A DNA stretch of 64,000 nt from Flavobacteriaceae bacterium (GTDB lineage Bacteria > Bacteroidota > Bacteroidia > Flavobacteriales > Flavobacteriaceae): NCBI GenBank assembly GCA_018402135.1, contig JAGYJF010000003.1, positions 682,001 through 746,000 of the forward strand. The letters run 5' to 3'. The translations under genes were made by a program, and so were the position numbers. This document shows, piece by piece, positions 45,863 to 55,210 of this stretch (positions are counted from its first letter, which is position 1; each line of letters begins with the position of its first letter). Below the pieces are notes generated by a model. The model was not told the DNA's origin and ran no database searches. It saw only the letters and a list, made by a program, of their open reading frames with translations.

Positions 45863-45870
45863 CAAAAATA
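45863..45870 (-). promoter_or_regulatory. Promoter -7 box of metK
   Basis: TATTTTTG on the minus strand matches TAnnTTTG; no TTG at -33. Predicted leader is about 130 bases. Confidence 0.5.
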
Positions 45871-45920
45871 CATATAAAATTATAATAATAAAATATTTGG
45901 TGTGATACTTATCCATCTAT

Positions 45921-45955
45921 AAAAAAAGCCTTCAGAATTTTAACTCCGAAGGCCT
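45921..45955 (-). terminator. Terminator of the porin-PII-amtB operon
   Basis: On the minus strand GGCCTTCGGAGTT and AATTCTGAAGGC form a hairpin with a GCCTTC/GAAGGC core followed by seven T, 27 bases after the amtB stop. Confidence 0.8.
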
Positions 45956-45981
45956 AACAAAACAAGAATAATTAATAAAAA

Positions 45982-47214
45982 TTAATGTTCATTCAATCTA
46001 TAATCTGGATAAGCATTCATACCGTGTTCATGGGCATCTAATCCTTCTAATTCTTCTTTTTCAGAAACTCTTATGCCTATTGTTTTCTTCAGGATGTATA
46101 TAATGATAAAGGTTGAAACAATACAAATGGCAGCGTAAGCTCCAACACCAATAAGTTGGCTTATCAATTGATCTAAACCAGCTAGGGAGCCAAATATACC
46201 AACGGCTAAAGTTCCCCAAATACCGCAAATTAAATGAACGGCTATAGCGCCAACAGGATCGTCTAATTTTAGTTTATCTATGAAGGCTACACCAAGAACT
46301 ATTAAAATTCCAGCAATACTCCCGATTAAAATAGCATCGGTAGGGCTCATTTGGTCGGCACCAGCTGTTATACCAACCAAACCACCAAGTATACCATTTA
46401 AAAACATGGTTAAATCAAGGTTTTTGTACAATACTGTTGAAAATAATGCGGCTACTACACCACCAGCAGCGGCGGCAAGACAAGTAGTTACCAGTGTGAG
46501 CGAAGTTAATCCTGGATCGGCAGATAATACAGAACCACCGTTAAAACCGAACCAACCCAACCAAAGTATTACAACACCCGCAGTGGCCAGTGGAATGTTA
46601 TGCCCCGGAATTGCTTGTGGCTTTCCATCTTTAAATTTGCCAATTCTAGAACCTAAAAGATATACGGTAATTAATGCGCCCCAACCACCTACTGAGTGTA
46701 CTAAGGTAGAGCCAGCAAAATCATAAAATGGTGTAGACAATTCACCTAAAAATCCGCCACCCCAATGCCATGACCCTGCAATTGGATAGATGAAACCAAC
46801 GTAAATAATAACAAAAATCATAAAGGCACCAATTTTCATACGTTCAGCAACGGCACCAGATACGATGGTGGCTGCAGTGGCTGCAAACATGCCTTGAAAT
46901 AAGAAGTCTGTCCAATAGGTGTAACCTTCGTTATAAGCTAAATCTAATGTGCCTTCAGCAGTTAACGGAGCGTCTAATCCTATGCCAGCAAAACCTAAAA
47001 AGCCATTAAAATCTCCAGGATACATTAAGTTGAAACCAACCAAACAATAGAGTAATAAGCCAATTGTGATTATAAATATATTTTTAAATAAAATATTAAT
47101 AGTGTTTTTTTGGCGTGTTAATCCTATTTCTAAAAATGCAAACCCTAAGTGCATGAAGAAAACCAGACCGGTACAGATCATCATCCATACATTATTTGTA
47201 GTTAATAATTCCAT
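45982..47214 (-). CDS. amtB: Ammonium transporter (Amt family)
   Basis: 410 residues with 11 expected membrane helices. It admits ammonium across the inner membrane. Features: the Amt opening MMICTGLVFFMHLGFAFLEIGL, GSWHWGGGFLGEL, and the twin pore histidines in STLVHSVGGWGAL and AVHLICGIWGTLA. The C-terminal tail (VSEKEELEGLDAHEHGMNAYPDY) is the segment PII proteins act on. The PII gene is 22 bases upstream on the same strand, a nearly universal pairing. Confidence 0.96.
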   Translation of the reverse strand: MELLTTNNVWMMICTGLVFFMHLGFAFLEIGLTRQKNTINILFKNIFIITIGLLLYCLVGFNLMYPGDFNGFLGFAGIGLDAPLTAEGTLDLAYNEGYTYWTDFLFQGMFAATAATIVSGAVAERMKIGAFMIFVIIYVGFIYPIAGSWHWGGGFLGELSTPFYDFAGSTLVHSVGGWGALITVYLLGSRIGKFKDGKPQAIPGHNIPLATAGVVILWLGWFGFNGGSVLSADPGLTSLTLVTTCLAAAAGGVVAALFSTVLYKNLDLTMFLNGILGGLVGITAGADQMSPTDAILIGSIAGILIVLGVAFIDKLKLDDPVGAIAVHLICGIWGTLAVGIFGSLAGLDQLISQLIGVGAYAAICIVSTFIIIYILKKTIGIRVSEKEELEGLDAHEHGMNAYPDYRLNEH

Positions 47215-47236
47215 AATTAAATTTAAGTTTAGTTAG

Positions 47237-47575
47237 TTATTTTAAGGTGCTTTCTCCCTTTTCTCCAGTTCGTATTCTATAAACTTCTTCAATGGTTGAA
47301 ACAAAGATTTTTCCGTCTCCAACCTCACCTGTCGCAGCAGCTTTTAGGATGGCTTGAATAGTCGCCGTTTCAAAATCGTCGTTAACAACAATAGATAAAT
47401 ACCGTCGTTGTATATCGCTAGTGCTGTAGCTAATTCCACGATATACATGTCCTTCTTTTTCGTTTCCGAGTCCAGTGACATCCCAGTATGAAAAGAAGTT
47501 TACACCAATGTCATGGAGTTCATTTTTAACATCAGAAAATTTTGATTTTCTAATGATGGCTTCAATTTTTTTCAT
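47237..47575 (-). CDS. PII nitrogen-regulatory protein
   Basis: 112 residues, exact PII length. It senses 2-oxoglutarate and ATP/ADP and gates AmtB. The N-terminus MKKIEAIIRKSKFSDVKNEL, the T-loop HVYRGISYSTSDIQRRY with a Tyr at the position of the classic uridylylated Tyr51, the B-loop TGEVGDGKIFV and the C-loop IRTGEKGEST are visible. The T-loop tip reads STSDIQRR where enterobacterial PII has MVDFLPKV, so partner contacts probably differ. It sits between the barrel gene and amtB; glnK would be the usual name given that neighbour. Confidence 0.95.
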   Translation of the reverse strand: MKKIEAIIRKSKFSDVKNELHDIGVNFFSYWDVTGLGNEKEGHVYRGISYSTSDIQRRYLSIVVNDDFETATIQAILKAAATGEVGDGKIFVSTIEEVYRIRTGEKGESTLK

Positions 47576-47596
47576 TTTTATGTTGATTTTAGTTAG

Positions 47597-48616
47597 TTAA
47601 AATTTATAGATCGCAGCAAGAACAAATGAGCTCAAGCTTTTTGTTGGGTCAATATTTGAATTTATAAAAGCGTTGTCAGAGGCACTATCTAATCTCAATT
47701 CAGGCTTAATGATTAAATCGTCAATTACATAACTAGCTGTTAAGGTCGCAGTAAAAACACTAGAATCGGCAATGCCAGTGCCAATGGCTCCAAAGTCGCC
47801 ATCTTCAACAAAATACTCTCCTCTAAAACCAATTGTAAAGGAATCGGAAGTTGCATATTGCGGGTAAAGTGCAACGCCTGCAAATCCAGGACCGCTGTCT
47901 TCTGTTTTTAAATAAGCTGCATTGATTCCTAAAAAGAAATCATCCGATACGTCAAAACCTCCTGTGAAGTCTATTTCAAAAAAGTTAGGATCTACCAATA
48001 CATTTAAAAATTGATCAGAATAACCTAATTGAGCACCAAATGCATAGCTGCCATTTGGATTGAATTCTGTTAAGTCCGTAGGATTCATGACTCCAAGCAT
48101 TAAACTAAATTTATCACTTAATGCAAAATCAGCTTTTATTCCAGTGTGGCTAAATGGTCCGTAAGAAAAAAGATAGGAAGTACTGTAGTTAAAGTTGGCA
48201 ACAGGAGAAATAACCTCATACCCTAAAAAAGTATTAAAATTACCCATGGTAATGGTTACTTTATCACTTACATTCCAATAGGCGTATAATTGATTTACAA
48301 TATTTCCAGTAGCCGAATACATTGGAGAGGCAAAAATAGCATCGGTTCCTCTTGGTCCAAAAACCAAATCAGCTACAAATCCTACTTTCGCACCTTCATA
48401 AGACGCTATAATATTTGCCATGCCCAATGCAAAGCCAGGCAAATTAGCGAATGATGAACCAGGCGCAATGGCATTTTCATCATTGGGAGCATCAAAATTA
48501 GTTCTGTAGTAAGCGTCAATGCTACCACTTAAATTGAATTTTTTTTCGGAGGTTTCTTCCTGTGACCAAACTGTAACAGATACTAAAACTAAAAGAAAAG
48601 TAAAAGTTGATTTCAT
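47597..48616 (-). CDS. Outer-membrane beta-barrel protein linked to ammonium uptake
   Basis: The track start at 48673 is upstream of the signal peptide; the ATG at 48616 (MKSTFTFLLVLVSVTVWSQ) is preferred, giving 339 residues. The rest alternates hydrophobic and polar residues in the manner of a porin-like barrel (GSIDAYYRTNF; LMLGVMNPTDLTEFN; SFTIGFRGEYFVEDGDFGAIG) and ends in an aromatic residue (AAIYKF). No plug. It is the first gene of the operon with PII and amtB, and the upstream region carries two dyads. It could admit ammonium or a nitrogenous solute through the outer membrane; this is inferred from context. Confidence 0.8.
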   Translation of the reverse strand: MKSTFTFLLVLVSVTVWSQEETSEKKFNLSGSIDAYYRTNFDAPNDENAIAPGSSFANLPGFALGMANIIASYEGAKVGFVADLVFGPRGTDAIFASPMYSATGNIVNQLYAYWNVSDKVTITMGNFNTFLGYEVISPVANFNYSTSYLFSYGPFSHTGIKADFALSDKFSLMLGVMNPTDLTEFNPNGSYAFGAQLGYSDQFLNVLVDPNFFEIDFTGGFDVSDDFFLGINAAYLKTEDSGPGFAGVALYPQYATSDSFTIGFRGEYFVEDGDFGAIGTGIADSSVFTATLTASYVIDDLIIKPELRLDSASDNAFINSNIDPTKSLSSFVLAAIYKF

Positions 48617-48643
48617 AATAAAATTTTTATAGTTAGTTAGGGC

Positions 48644-48651
48644 CAAAACTA
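48644..48651 (-). promoter_or_regulatory. Promoter -7 box of the porin-PII-amtB operon
   Basis: TAGTTTTG on the minus strand fits TAnnTTTG. The -33 position has no TTG; dyad copy 1 occupies it instead, as expected for an activator-dependent promoter. Confidence 0.55.
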
Positions 48652-48664
48652 TATATAAAATTAT

Positions 48665-48689
48665 TATACCCATTAAAAATTAGGGTCAA
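48665..48689. promoter_or_regulatory. Nitrogen-region dyad, copy 1 (TATACCC-N11-GGGTCAA)
   Basis: Arms TATACCC and GGGTCAA are separated by 11 bases; five of seven positions are symmetric with TATACCC/GGGTATA. Its centre (48677) lies about 38-40 bases upstream of the predicted porin transcript start. Confidence 0.6.
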
Positions 48690-48713
48690 TGTTGTCATTT
48701 TTATCTTAATCTT

Positions 48714-48746
48714 AATTTATACCCTCTAAAATTATGGGTATAAATT
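48714..48746. promoter_or_regulatory. Nitrogen-region dyad, copy 2 (AATTTATACCC-N11-GGGTATAAATT)
   Basis: Perfect 11-base arms around an 11-base spacer. The core is the same as copy 1, and the centres are 53 bases apart, close to five helical turns, so two dimers could bind the same DNA face. It lies in the divergent region between the porin operon and gltB. Confidence 0.65.
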
Positions 48747-49015
48747 AATTTATTGTATTTTATTTATAATTTAATAAAATAGAAATTGAAAAATTATTAG
48801 TTAAAGGATGAAATTTGACGAAATAATGCACTTATTATTTTTATTTGATGATAAAAATTTACTGAAATGGATCATACACTGAAGATTTTCTATTATACAT
48901 TTTTCAGTATATAGTACTTAAAATTGCAAATTTCATTTTTTACAAGCTTCATATTGGTAATTTGAGAAAAGTGTTCCCACGATGTAAGCTGATTTAAACC
49001 ATCCTCCTATATTAG

Positions 49016-49032
49016 TATACCCTAAGGGTCTT
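49016..49032. promoter_or_regulatory. Possible related half-sites just before gltB
   Basis: TATACCC-TAA-GGGTC repeats the two half-site sequences of the upstream dyads but with a 3-base spacer, 17 bases before the gltB ATG. It may be a variant site or chance. The remaining part of the 432-base gap (48747-49015) is AT-rich with no ORF; TAATTTG at 48958-48964 is a near -7 box. Confidence 0.35.
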
Positions 49033-49048
49033 TAATCCTTAAAAAACA

Positions 49049-52000
49049 ATGTATATGTTAAAAAAACAAGGACTTTATTTACCAGAATTTGAACACGAAA
49101 ATTGTGGTGCTGGATTTATTTGTAGTTTGAAAGGCAATAAGTCGAATGCTATTATACACAAAGCGCTTGAAATTCTTGAAAAACTCGAACACAGAGGCGC
49201 CGTAAGTAGCGATGGTAAAACGGGTGACGGCGCTGGAATTTTAATAGATATTCCGCACGATTTTTTTGTAAAAAATTGCAAATTCACCTTGCCTAAATTT
49301 GGGCAATATGCAGTGAGTAATATGTTTTTACCTAAAAAAGAAAATCAGCGTATTTACTGCATCGATAAATTTGAGACCTATATAAAAGGACAAGGATTAA
49401 TTGTTTTAGGGTATAGAGATGTTCCCGTCGATACTTCGGTTATAGGTAAAATAGCTGCAGAAACGGAACCTTTTGTTAAGCAAGTATTTATTGGTAAAGG
49501 CGAAAAAAATCAATCTGATTTCGAATTCAATTTAAAATTATTTACGGCAAGAAAACAGGCCGAACACGATATTATCAATTCGAAATTATCAGAAAGCAGT
49601 CGTTTTTATTTACCCAGTTTATCTACAAAAACCATTATTTATAAAGGTTTGCTGATTCCCGAAGACATCAAATTGTATTACACCGACTTGCAAGATCCTT
49701 CACTGGTCACGAGATTGGCTTTGGTGCATCAACGCTTTTCAACCAATACTTTCCCGACTTGGGATTTGGCACAACCATTTCGCTATATGTGTCACAACGG
49801 TGAAATAAATACACTGCGTGGAAATGTCTCACGTGTTCTTTCGCGACAAGAACTTATGGAAAGTGATTGGTTTGGGGATGACATCAAAAGTATTTTCCCT
49901 ATTATACTGCCTGGGAAATCCGATTCTGCACAAATGGATATGATGGTTGAGTTACTTTTAATGACAGGTCGTTCGCTTCCAGAAGTTATGATGATGCTCG
50001 TTCCTGAAGCTTGGGAGAAAAACCCACACATGTCGGAAGCAAAACGGGCATTTTACGAATATAATTCTTGTATTATGGAACCATGGGACGGACCAGCATC
50101 AATTCCTTTTACAGATGGTAATTATATTGGTGCTGTTCTGGACAGAAATGGTCTGCGTCCGTCGCGCTATTCGGTAACAAAAGATGGCTACGTCATCATG
50201 TCATCGGAAACTGGCGTGATAGATATCGATCCTAAAAATATTGAACAACACGGACGATTGGAACCTGGTAAAATGTTTCTGGTTGATATGAATCAAGGCA
50301 GAATTATAAACGATGAAGAAATTAAAACCGATATTGTTTCCAAACAACCTTACAAAAAATGGCTTGATAAAAATTTGGTACATTTAGCTGATATTCCAGC
50401 CAAAAAAGGTCCTATAAAGCATAAAGAAGACGCTTTGGCAAAGCGCCAAATTGTTTTTGGTTATACCGAAGAAGATCTAAGTACACTTATTTGCCCAATG
50501 GCGCAACATGGCAAAGAGCCAATTGGCTCTATGGGAAATGATACGCCCATTGCTGTACTTTCAGAAAAACCACAGTTGATTTACAATTACTTTAAACAAT
50601 TATTTGCGCAAGTAACCAACCCGCCGTTAGATGGTATCCGAGAGAAACTTATAACCGATATCAGTCTTACCTTAGGTAGCGACACCAATATCTTTAAGAT
50701 TAATGAAGACCAGTGTAGAAAATTAAAAATTCAGAATCCTGTGATCTCCAAGCATGATTTAGATAAAATAAAAAACTACACTGACAACCCCGATTTTGTG
50801 GTGACTACCATTCCTTTATTATATGAAGTCGACAAAGGTTTAAATGAATTAGAATTCTCGCTTCAAAATATTGTAAATCAAGCATCTAAAGCGATCGATG
50901 AAGGTGGTAATATCATCATTTTATCGGATAGAGGCGTGAATAAAAAATTGGCGCCTATCCCAGTGCTATTGGCGTGTTCATTCGTCAACCACGAATTATA
51001 CAAAATTGGCAAACGCGCTAAGGTGAGTATTATTATTGAATCGGCCGAACCGCGAGAGGTACATCATTTTGCATTACTTTTTGGCTATGGGGCCAGTGCG
51101 ATTAACCCTTATATCGTAAACGAAATTGTTTACGAACAGGTAATCCATCAAGAAATTGAAGGTATCGATTATCTCACTGCCATAAAAAATTACAACAAGG
51201 CCATAGGAATGGGAATTCTTAAAGTCATGAACAAAATCGGTATTTCTACACTCAACTCGTATCGCGGCGCACAACTATTTGAATGCGTTGGACTAAACAG
51301 TAAAGTTGTAAATGATTATTTCCCGAATACGGTTACCAGAATTCAGGGCATCGGTTTACGCGAGATAGAAAAGGAAATCTACAAACGTCATAAAAAAGCA
51401 TACAAGACAGGTGCTGTTGAAGCCGATTTAAATTTAGATTTTGGTGGACAATACAAATGGAGACGCCATGGTGAAAAGCATAGCTTTAATCCTCTAACGG
51501 TTGCAAAATTACAAGAGGCTGTCCGCGGAAATAAACACAAAACCTTTCAGGAATATTCAAACTTAATAAACGAACAATCTAAACACTTAATGACCATTCG
51601 TGGGTTATTTGAGTTTACCAACTACGACCCCATTCCGATTGAAGAAGTAGAACCATGGACTGAAATAGTAAAACGATTTAAAACTGGAGCGATGTCCTAC
51701 GGTTCGATAAGCAAAGAGGCACACGAAAATCTAGCAATTGCTATGAATCGTATTGGCGGTAAAAGCAACTCTGGCGAAGGGGGTGAAGATGAAGAGCGCT
51801 ATTATAAAGATTCAAGTGGCGATTGGAAAAATTCTGCCATCAAACAAGTGGCCTCAGGACGTTTTGGCGTAACCTCTAATTATTTAACCAACGCTTCTGA
51901 AATACAAATTAAAATGGCCCAAGGTGCGAAGCCTGGAGAAGGCGGGCAACTGCCTGGCCCAAAAGTGAATCCGGATATTGCCAAAACTAGAAATTCAACA

Positions 52001-53560
52001 CCTTATGTAGGTCTTATTTCACCACCACCTCATCATGATATTTATTCGATTGAAGATTTATCGCAATTGATTTACGATTTAAAATCCGCCAACAGAACTG
52101 CAAGAATTAATGTAAAACTTGTTTCTGAAGTTGGTATTGGTACAGTTGCCGCAGGTGTAGCCAAGGCTAAAGGCGATGTTATTTTAATTTCAGGTCATGA
52201 TGGCGGAACAGGTGCTTCGCCATTAACTTCCTTAAAACATGCGGGCTTACCATGGGAACTTGGTTTGGCAGAAGCACAACAAACGCTAGTAATGAATAAT
52301 CTCCGTTCTCGTGTGGTTTTGGAATGCGACGGTCAATTAAAAACGGGTCGCGATGTGGCTATTGCATGTTTGTTAGGAGCCGAGGAATTTGGATTTGCTA
52401 CAGCACCTCTAGTGGCTTCAGGTTGCATTATGATGCGTGTTTGTCATTTAAATACTTGCCCGGTTGGTATCGCCACTCAAAATCCTGAACTTCGCAAAAA
52501 ATTCCAAGGAAAACCAGAACATGTGGTTAATTTTATGTATTTCGTGGCTCAAGAATTACGCGAAATCATGGCACAACTTGGTTTTAGAACCGTGAACGAG
52601 ATGGTTGGTCAGGTTAAAAAATTGAATCGTAATAAAACCATTAAACATTACAAAGCTTTAGGCCTGGATTTATCACCAATTTTGCATCAGGTTGATGTAC
52701 CTGAAAATACGGTATTCTACAATACAGAAAGTCAAGATCATCACTTAGAGAATGCCCTAGATTTTGATATTATACGAAAAGCACATCCAGCCTTATTCAG
52801 AAGAGAACGTACTGTTTTAGAATCTAAAATCACCAATAGAGACAGGGCATTTGGAGCGATTTTAAGTAATGAAATTTCTAAAATTTACGGCTCGCAAGGG
52901 CTTCCAGAAAACACTTTGAAAATTAATTTCACGGGTTCGGCAGGTCAAAGTTTTGGGGCTTTTGCTACCAAAGGACTAACCTTAACTATTAATGGTAACT
53001 CCAACGACTATCTTGGGAAAGGTTTGTCGGGAGCAAAACTAATTGTAAAAGTACCTGAAGAAGCCACTATTGTTCCAGAAGAGAATGTCATTATTGGTAA
53101 TGTTGCTTTTTACGGCGCTACTTCGGGTGAAGGTTATATTAATGGTAAGGCTGGTGAGCGTTTCTGTGTTAGAAATTCAGGCGCACTCACTGTCGTTGAA
53201 GGTATTGGCGACCATGGTTGCGAATATATGACTGGAGGTAGAGCTGTTATTCTTGGTGAAGTGGGTCGTAATTTTGGTGCTGGTATGAGCGGCGGCATTG
53301 CCTATGTCTATAATCCAAAGGGTACGTTTGAAACACAGTGTAATATTGAAGGTCTTAATCTTGAACCGGTCGTGATTTCTGAAGATATTATAGAACTCAA
53401 AACCCTTGTTGAAAATCATTACAACGCCACTTTAAGTCCCCTAGCGCAAAGACTACTCGAAAATTGGCAAACAGAGTTGCCTAAATTTATTAAGGTATTA
53501 CCAGAGGAATACAGACTGGCATTAATTAGATTAGAAGAAGAAAACAAAGTTAAGGTTTAA
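49049..53560 (+). CDS. gltB: Glutamate synthase, large subunit
   Basis: 1503 residues, full length. With GltD it converts glutamine and 2-oxoglutarate to two glutamates. Order: N-terminal glutamine amidotransferase whose nucleophile is Cys19 in HENCGAGF (after removal of a short propeptide); central domain; FMN-binding synthase domain (ISPPPHHDIYSIEDL, SGHDGGTGASPL); 3Fe-4S cysteines in ASGCIMMRVCHLNTCPVG; and the C-terminal GXGXG domain (FYGATSGEGYINGKAGERF). The start could also be the Met at codon 3. gltD follows after 4 bases. Confidence 0.97.
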   Translation: MYMLKKQGLYLPEFEHENCGAGFICSLKGNKSNAIIHKALEILEKLEHRGAVSSDGKTGDGAGILIDIPHDFFVKNCKFTLPKFGQYAVSNMFLPKKENQRIYCIDKFETYIKGQGLIVLGYRDVPVDTSVIGKIAAETEPFVKQVFIGKGEKNQSDFEFNLKLFTARKQAEHDIINSKLSESSRFYLPSLSTKTIIYKGLLIPEDIKLYYTDLQDPSLVTRLALVHQRFSTNTFPTWDLAQPFRYMCHNGEINTLRGNVSRVLSRQELMESDWFGDDIKSIFPIILPGKSDSAQMDMMVELLLMTGRSLPEVMMMLVPEAWEKNPHMSEAKRAFYEYNSCIMEPWDGPASIPFTDGNYIGAVLDRNGLRPSRYSVTKDGYVIMSSETGVIDIDPKNIEQHGRLEPGKMFLVDMNQGRIINDEEIKTDIVSKQPYKKWLDKNLVHLADIPAKKGPIKHKEDALAKRQIVFGYTEEDLSTLICPMAQHGKEPIGSMGNDTPIAVLSEKPQLIYNYFKQLFAQVTNPPLDGIREKLITDISLTLGSDTNIFKINEDQCRKLKIQNPVISKHDLDKIKNYTDNPDFVVTTIPLLYEVDKGLNELEFSLQNIVNQASKAIDEGGNIIILSDRGVNKKLAPIPVLLACSFVNHELYKIGKRAKVSIIIESAEPREVHHFALLFGYGASAINPYIVNEIVYEQVIHQEIEGIDYLTAIKNYNKAIGMGILKVMNKIGISTLNSYRGAQLFECVGLNSKVVNDYFPNTVTRIQGIGLREIEKEIYKRHKKAYKTGAVEADLNLDFGGQYKWRRHGEKHSFNPLTVAKLQEAVRGNKHKTFQEYSNLINEQSKHLMTIRGLFEFTNYDPIPIEEVEPWTEIVKRFKTGAMSYGSISKEAHENLAIAMNRIGGKSNSGEGGEDEERYYKDSSGDWKNSAIKQVASGRFGVTSNYLTNASEIQIKMAQGAKPGEGGQLPGPKVNPDIAKTRNSTPYVGLISPPPHHDIYSIEDLSQLIYDLKSANRTARINVKLVSEVGIGTVAAGVAKAKGDVILISGHDGGTGASPLTSLKHAGLPWELGLAEAQQTLVMNNLRSRVVLECDGQLKTGRDVAIACLLGAEEFGFATAPLVASGCIMMRVCHLNTCPVGIATQNPELRKKFQGKPEHVVNFMYFVAQELREIMAQLGFRTVNEMVGQVKKLNRNKTIKHYKALGLDLSPILHQVDVPENTVFYNTESQDHHLENALDFDIIRKAHPALFRRERTVLESKITNRDRAFGAILSNEISKIYGSQGLPENTLKINFTGSAGQSFGAFATKGLTLTINGNSNDYLGKGLSGAKLIVKVPEEATIVPEENVIIGNVAFYGATSGEGYINGKAGERFCVRNSGALTVVEGIGDHGCEYMTGGRAVILGEVGRNFGAGMSGGIAYVYNPKGTFETQCNIEGLNLEPVVISEDIIELKTLVENHYNATLSPLAQRLLENWQTELPKFIKVLPEEYRLALIRLEEENKVKV

Positions 53561-53564
53561 GAAT

Positions 53565-55031
53565 ATGGGAAAGATAACAGGATTTTTAGAATACGAAAGA
53601 ACTGACGAACCTTATATTAAGGTTGAAAGACGGCTTAAAAACTATAAGGAATTCACAATTCCTTTGGAAGAGAAAAAGATGAAGGAACAAGGTGCAAGAT
53701 GCATGGACTGCGGCATTCCGTTTTGCCATAGTGGTTGTCCATTAGGCAATCTGATTCCAGATTTTAATGATAAAGTTTATAAAGGAAGATGGAAGGAAGC
53801 CGCCGAAATTTTACACGCCACTAACAATTTTCCGGAATTCACAGGTCGATTATGTCCAGCACCATGCGAAGAAGCATGTGTTTTGGGAATTAATGAAGAT
53901 CCAGTTTCTATTGAAAACATTGAAAAAAACATTGTTGAAACAGCCTTTAAAGAAGGTTGGATTCAGCCAAATCCACCAGATAAAAGAACCGATAAAAAAG
54001 TAGCAGTTATTGGATCGGGTCCAGCTGGATTAGCCGCCGCTCAGCAACTGAACCGCGCTGGACATTCCGTGACAGTTTTTGAACGTGATGAAAAAGTTGG
54101 CGGATTATTGCGTTATGGGATTCCCGACTTCAAAATGGAAAAGCAGGTTATAGACCGACGTTTAGATATCATGAAAGCCGAAGGAATTGAGTTTAAAACC
54201 AATGCACATGTGGGTCTTAATTTAAGTGTTGAGACTATCAAAGCCGATTTTGATGCAGTCCTACTTTGCGGCGGCGCAACCGTACGACGCAATATTCCAA
54301 TTAAGGGCAATCATTTAAAAGGCGTACATCAGGCAATGGATTTTTTAAAATTGAATAACCAATATGTAGATGGGTTAATTGATTTTGAAGCGGTGATTTC
54401 AGCAAAAGACAAAAATGTGATTGTAATTGGCGGTGGCGATACAGGTTCAGATTGTATTGGAACAAGTAACCGTCATGGCGCCAAATCAGTGGTTAATTTT
54501 GAAATTTTAAGCAAACCAACAACAGGTAGACCAGCAAACCAACCATGGCCGTATTGGCCAATGAAGCTCAAAACAACTTCTTCGCATCAAGAAGGTGTTG
54601 AGCGATTTTTCAGTATTTCAACTAAAGAATTTATAGGTGATAAAAATGGCAATTTAATTGGGTTAAAAACGGTTGAGGTAGAATGGATTTTTGAAGACAG
54701 CAAACGACCAGAACTTAAAGAGCTACCCAATACTGAAAAGCAATGGGACTGCGACTTAGTATTATTAGCCTTAGGTTTTACCGGCGCCGAAAAAACCCTA
54801 GCGGAACAATTCGGTATTGAAATGGATTTTAGAACAAACATAAAAGCCAGCACCTCAGATTATGCTACCAACGTCAAAGGTGTATTTGCGGCTGGCGATA
54901 TGCGTCGTGGACAATCACTTATTGTATGGGCCATTTCCGAAGGAAGGGAAGCTGCTCATCATTTAGATGCCTACCTAATGGGGCATTCAAATTTACCAGT
55001 TAAAGAAGAAGGCGATTTGCCAAGACTGTAA
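53565..55031 (+). CDS. gltD: Glutamate synthase, small subunit
   Basis: 488 residues. It carries electrons from NAD(P)H through FAD and Fe-S clusters to GltB. Visible: N-terminal cluster cysteines in ARCMDCGIPFCHSGCPLGN and LCPAPCEEACVLG, the FAD motif VIGSGPAGLAAAQQL, the NAD(P)H motif VIGGGDTGSDC, and the C-terminal FAAGDMRRGQSLIVWA. Coupled to gltB by a 4-base gap; a terminator follows the stop. Confidence 0.97.
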   Translation: MGKITGFLEYERTDEPYIKVERRLKNYKEFTIPLEEKKMKEQGARCMDCGIPFCHSGCPLGNLIPDFNDKVYKGRWKEAAEILHATNNFPEFTGRLCPAPCEEACVLGINEDPVSIENIEKNIVETAFKEGWIQPNPPDKRTDKKVAVIGSGPAGLAAAQQLNRAGHSVTVFERDEKVGGLLRYGIPDFKMEKQVIDRRLDIMKAEGIEFKTNAHVGLNLSVETIKADFDAVLLCGGATVRRNIPIKGNHLKGVHQAMDFLKLNNQYVDGLIDFEAVISAKDKNVIVIGGGDTGSDCIGTSNRHGAKSVVNFEILSKPTTGRPANQPWPYWPMKLKTTSSHQEGVERFFSISTKEFIGDKNGNLIGLKTVEVEWIFEDSKRPELKELPNTEKQWDCDLVLLALGFTGAEKTLAEQFGIEMDFRTNIKASTSDYATNVKGVFAAGDMRRGQSLIVWAISEGREAAHHLDAYLMGHSNLPVKEEGDLPRL

Positions 55032-55056
55032 AAGTTAAGTTTTTTTATTGGTTGCG

Positions 55057-55106
55057 AAATCCATTTTTCAATTCTTTAGTTAGAAGCGAAAAGTGGATTT
55101 TTTTTA
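55057..55106 (+). terminator. Terminator of gltBD
   Basis: AAATCCATTTTTC pairs with GAAAAGTGGATTT (13 bases, one G-T wobble) around an 18-base loop and ends in a T-run, 26 bases after the stop. Confidence 0.85.
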
Positions 55107-55144
55107 AAAATATCAGTCTTTGTACATCTTTTGACTATACCATT

Positions 55145-55210
55145 TATATCTCGTTAAATAATTATAAATGAGATATATAAACTCATAACACATGTGTTGA
55201 ATTTAACACA
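55145..55210. promoter_or_regulatory. Cluster of inverted repeats upstream of the ilv operon
   Basis: Three symmetric elements in 66 bases: TATATCTC/GAGATATA around 17 bases (55145-55177), the perfect palindrome AACACATGTGTT (55187-55198), and TGTGTT/AACACA around six bases (55193-55210). The last two share a TGTGTT half-site, giving three half-sites in a row. They lie 70-135 bases ahead of ilvD and may be operators. TAATTTCG at 55249-55256 is a possible -7 box. Confidence 0.45.
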
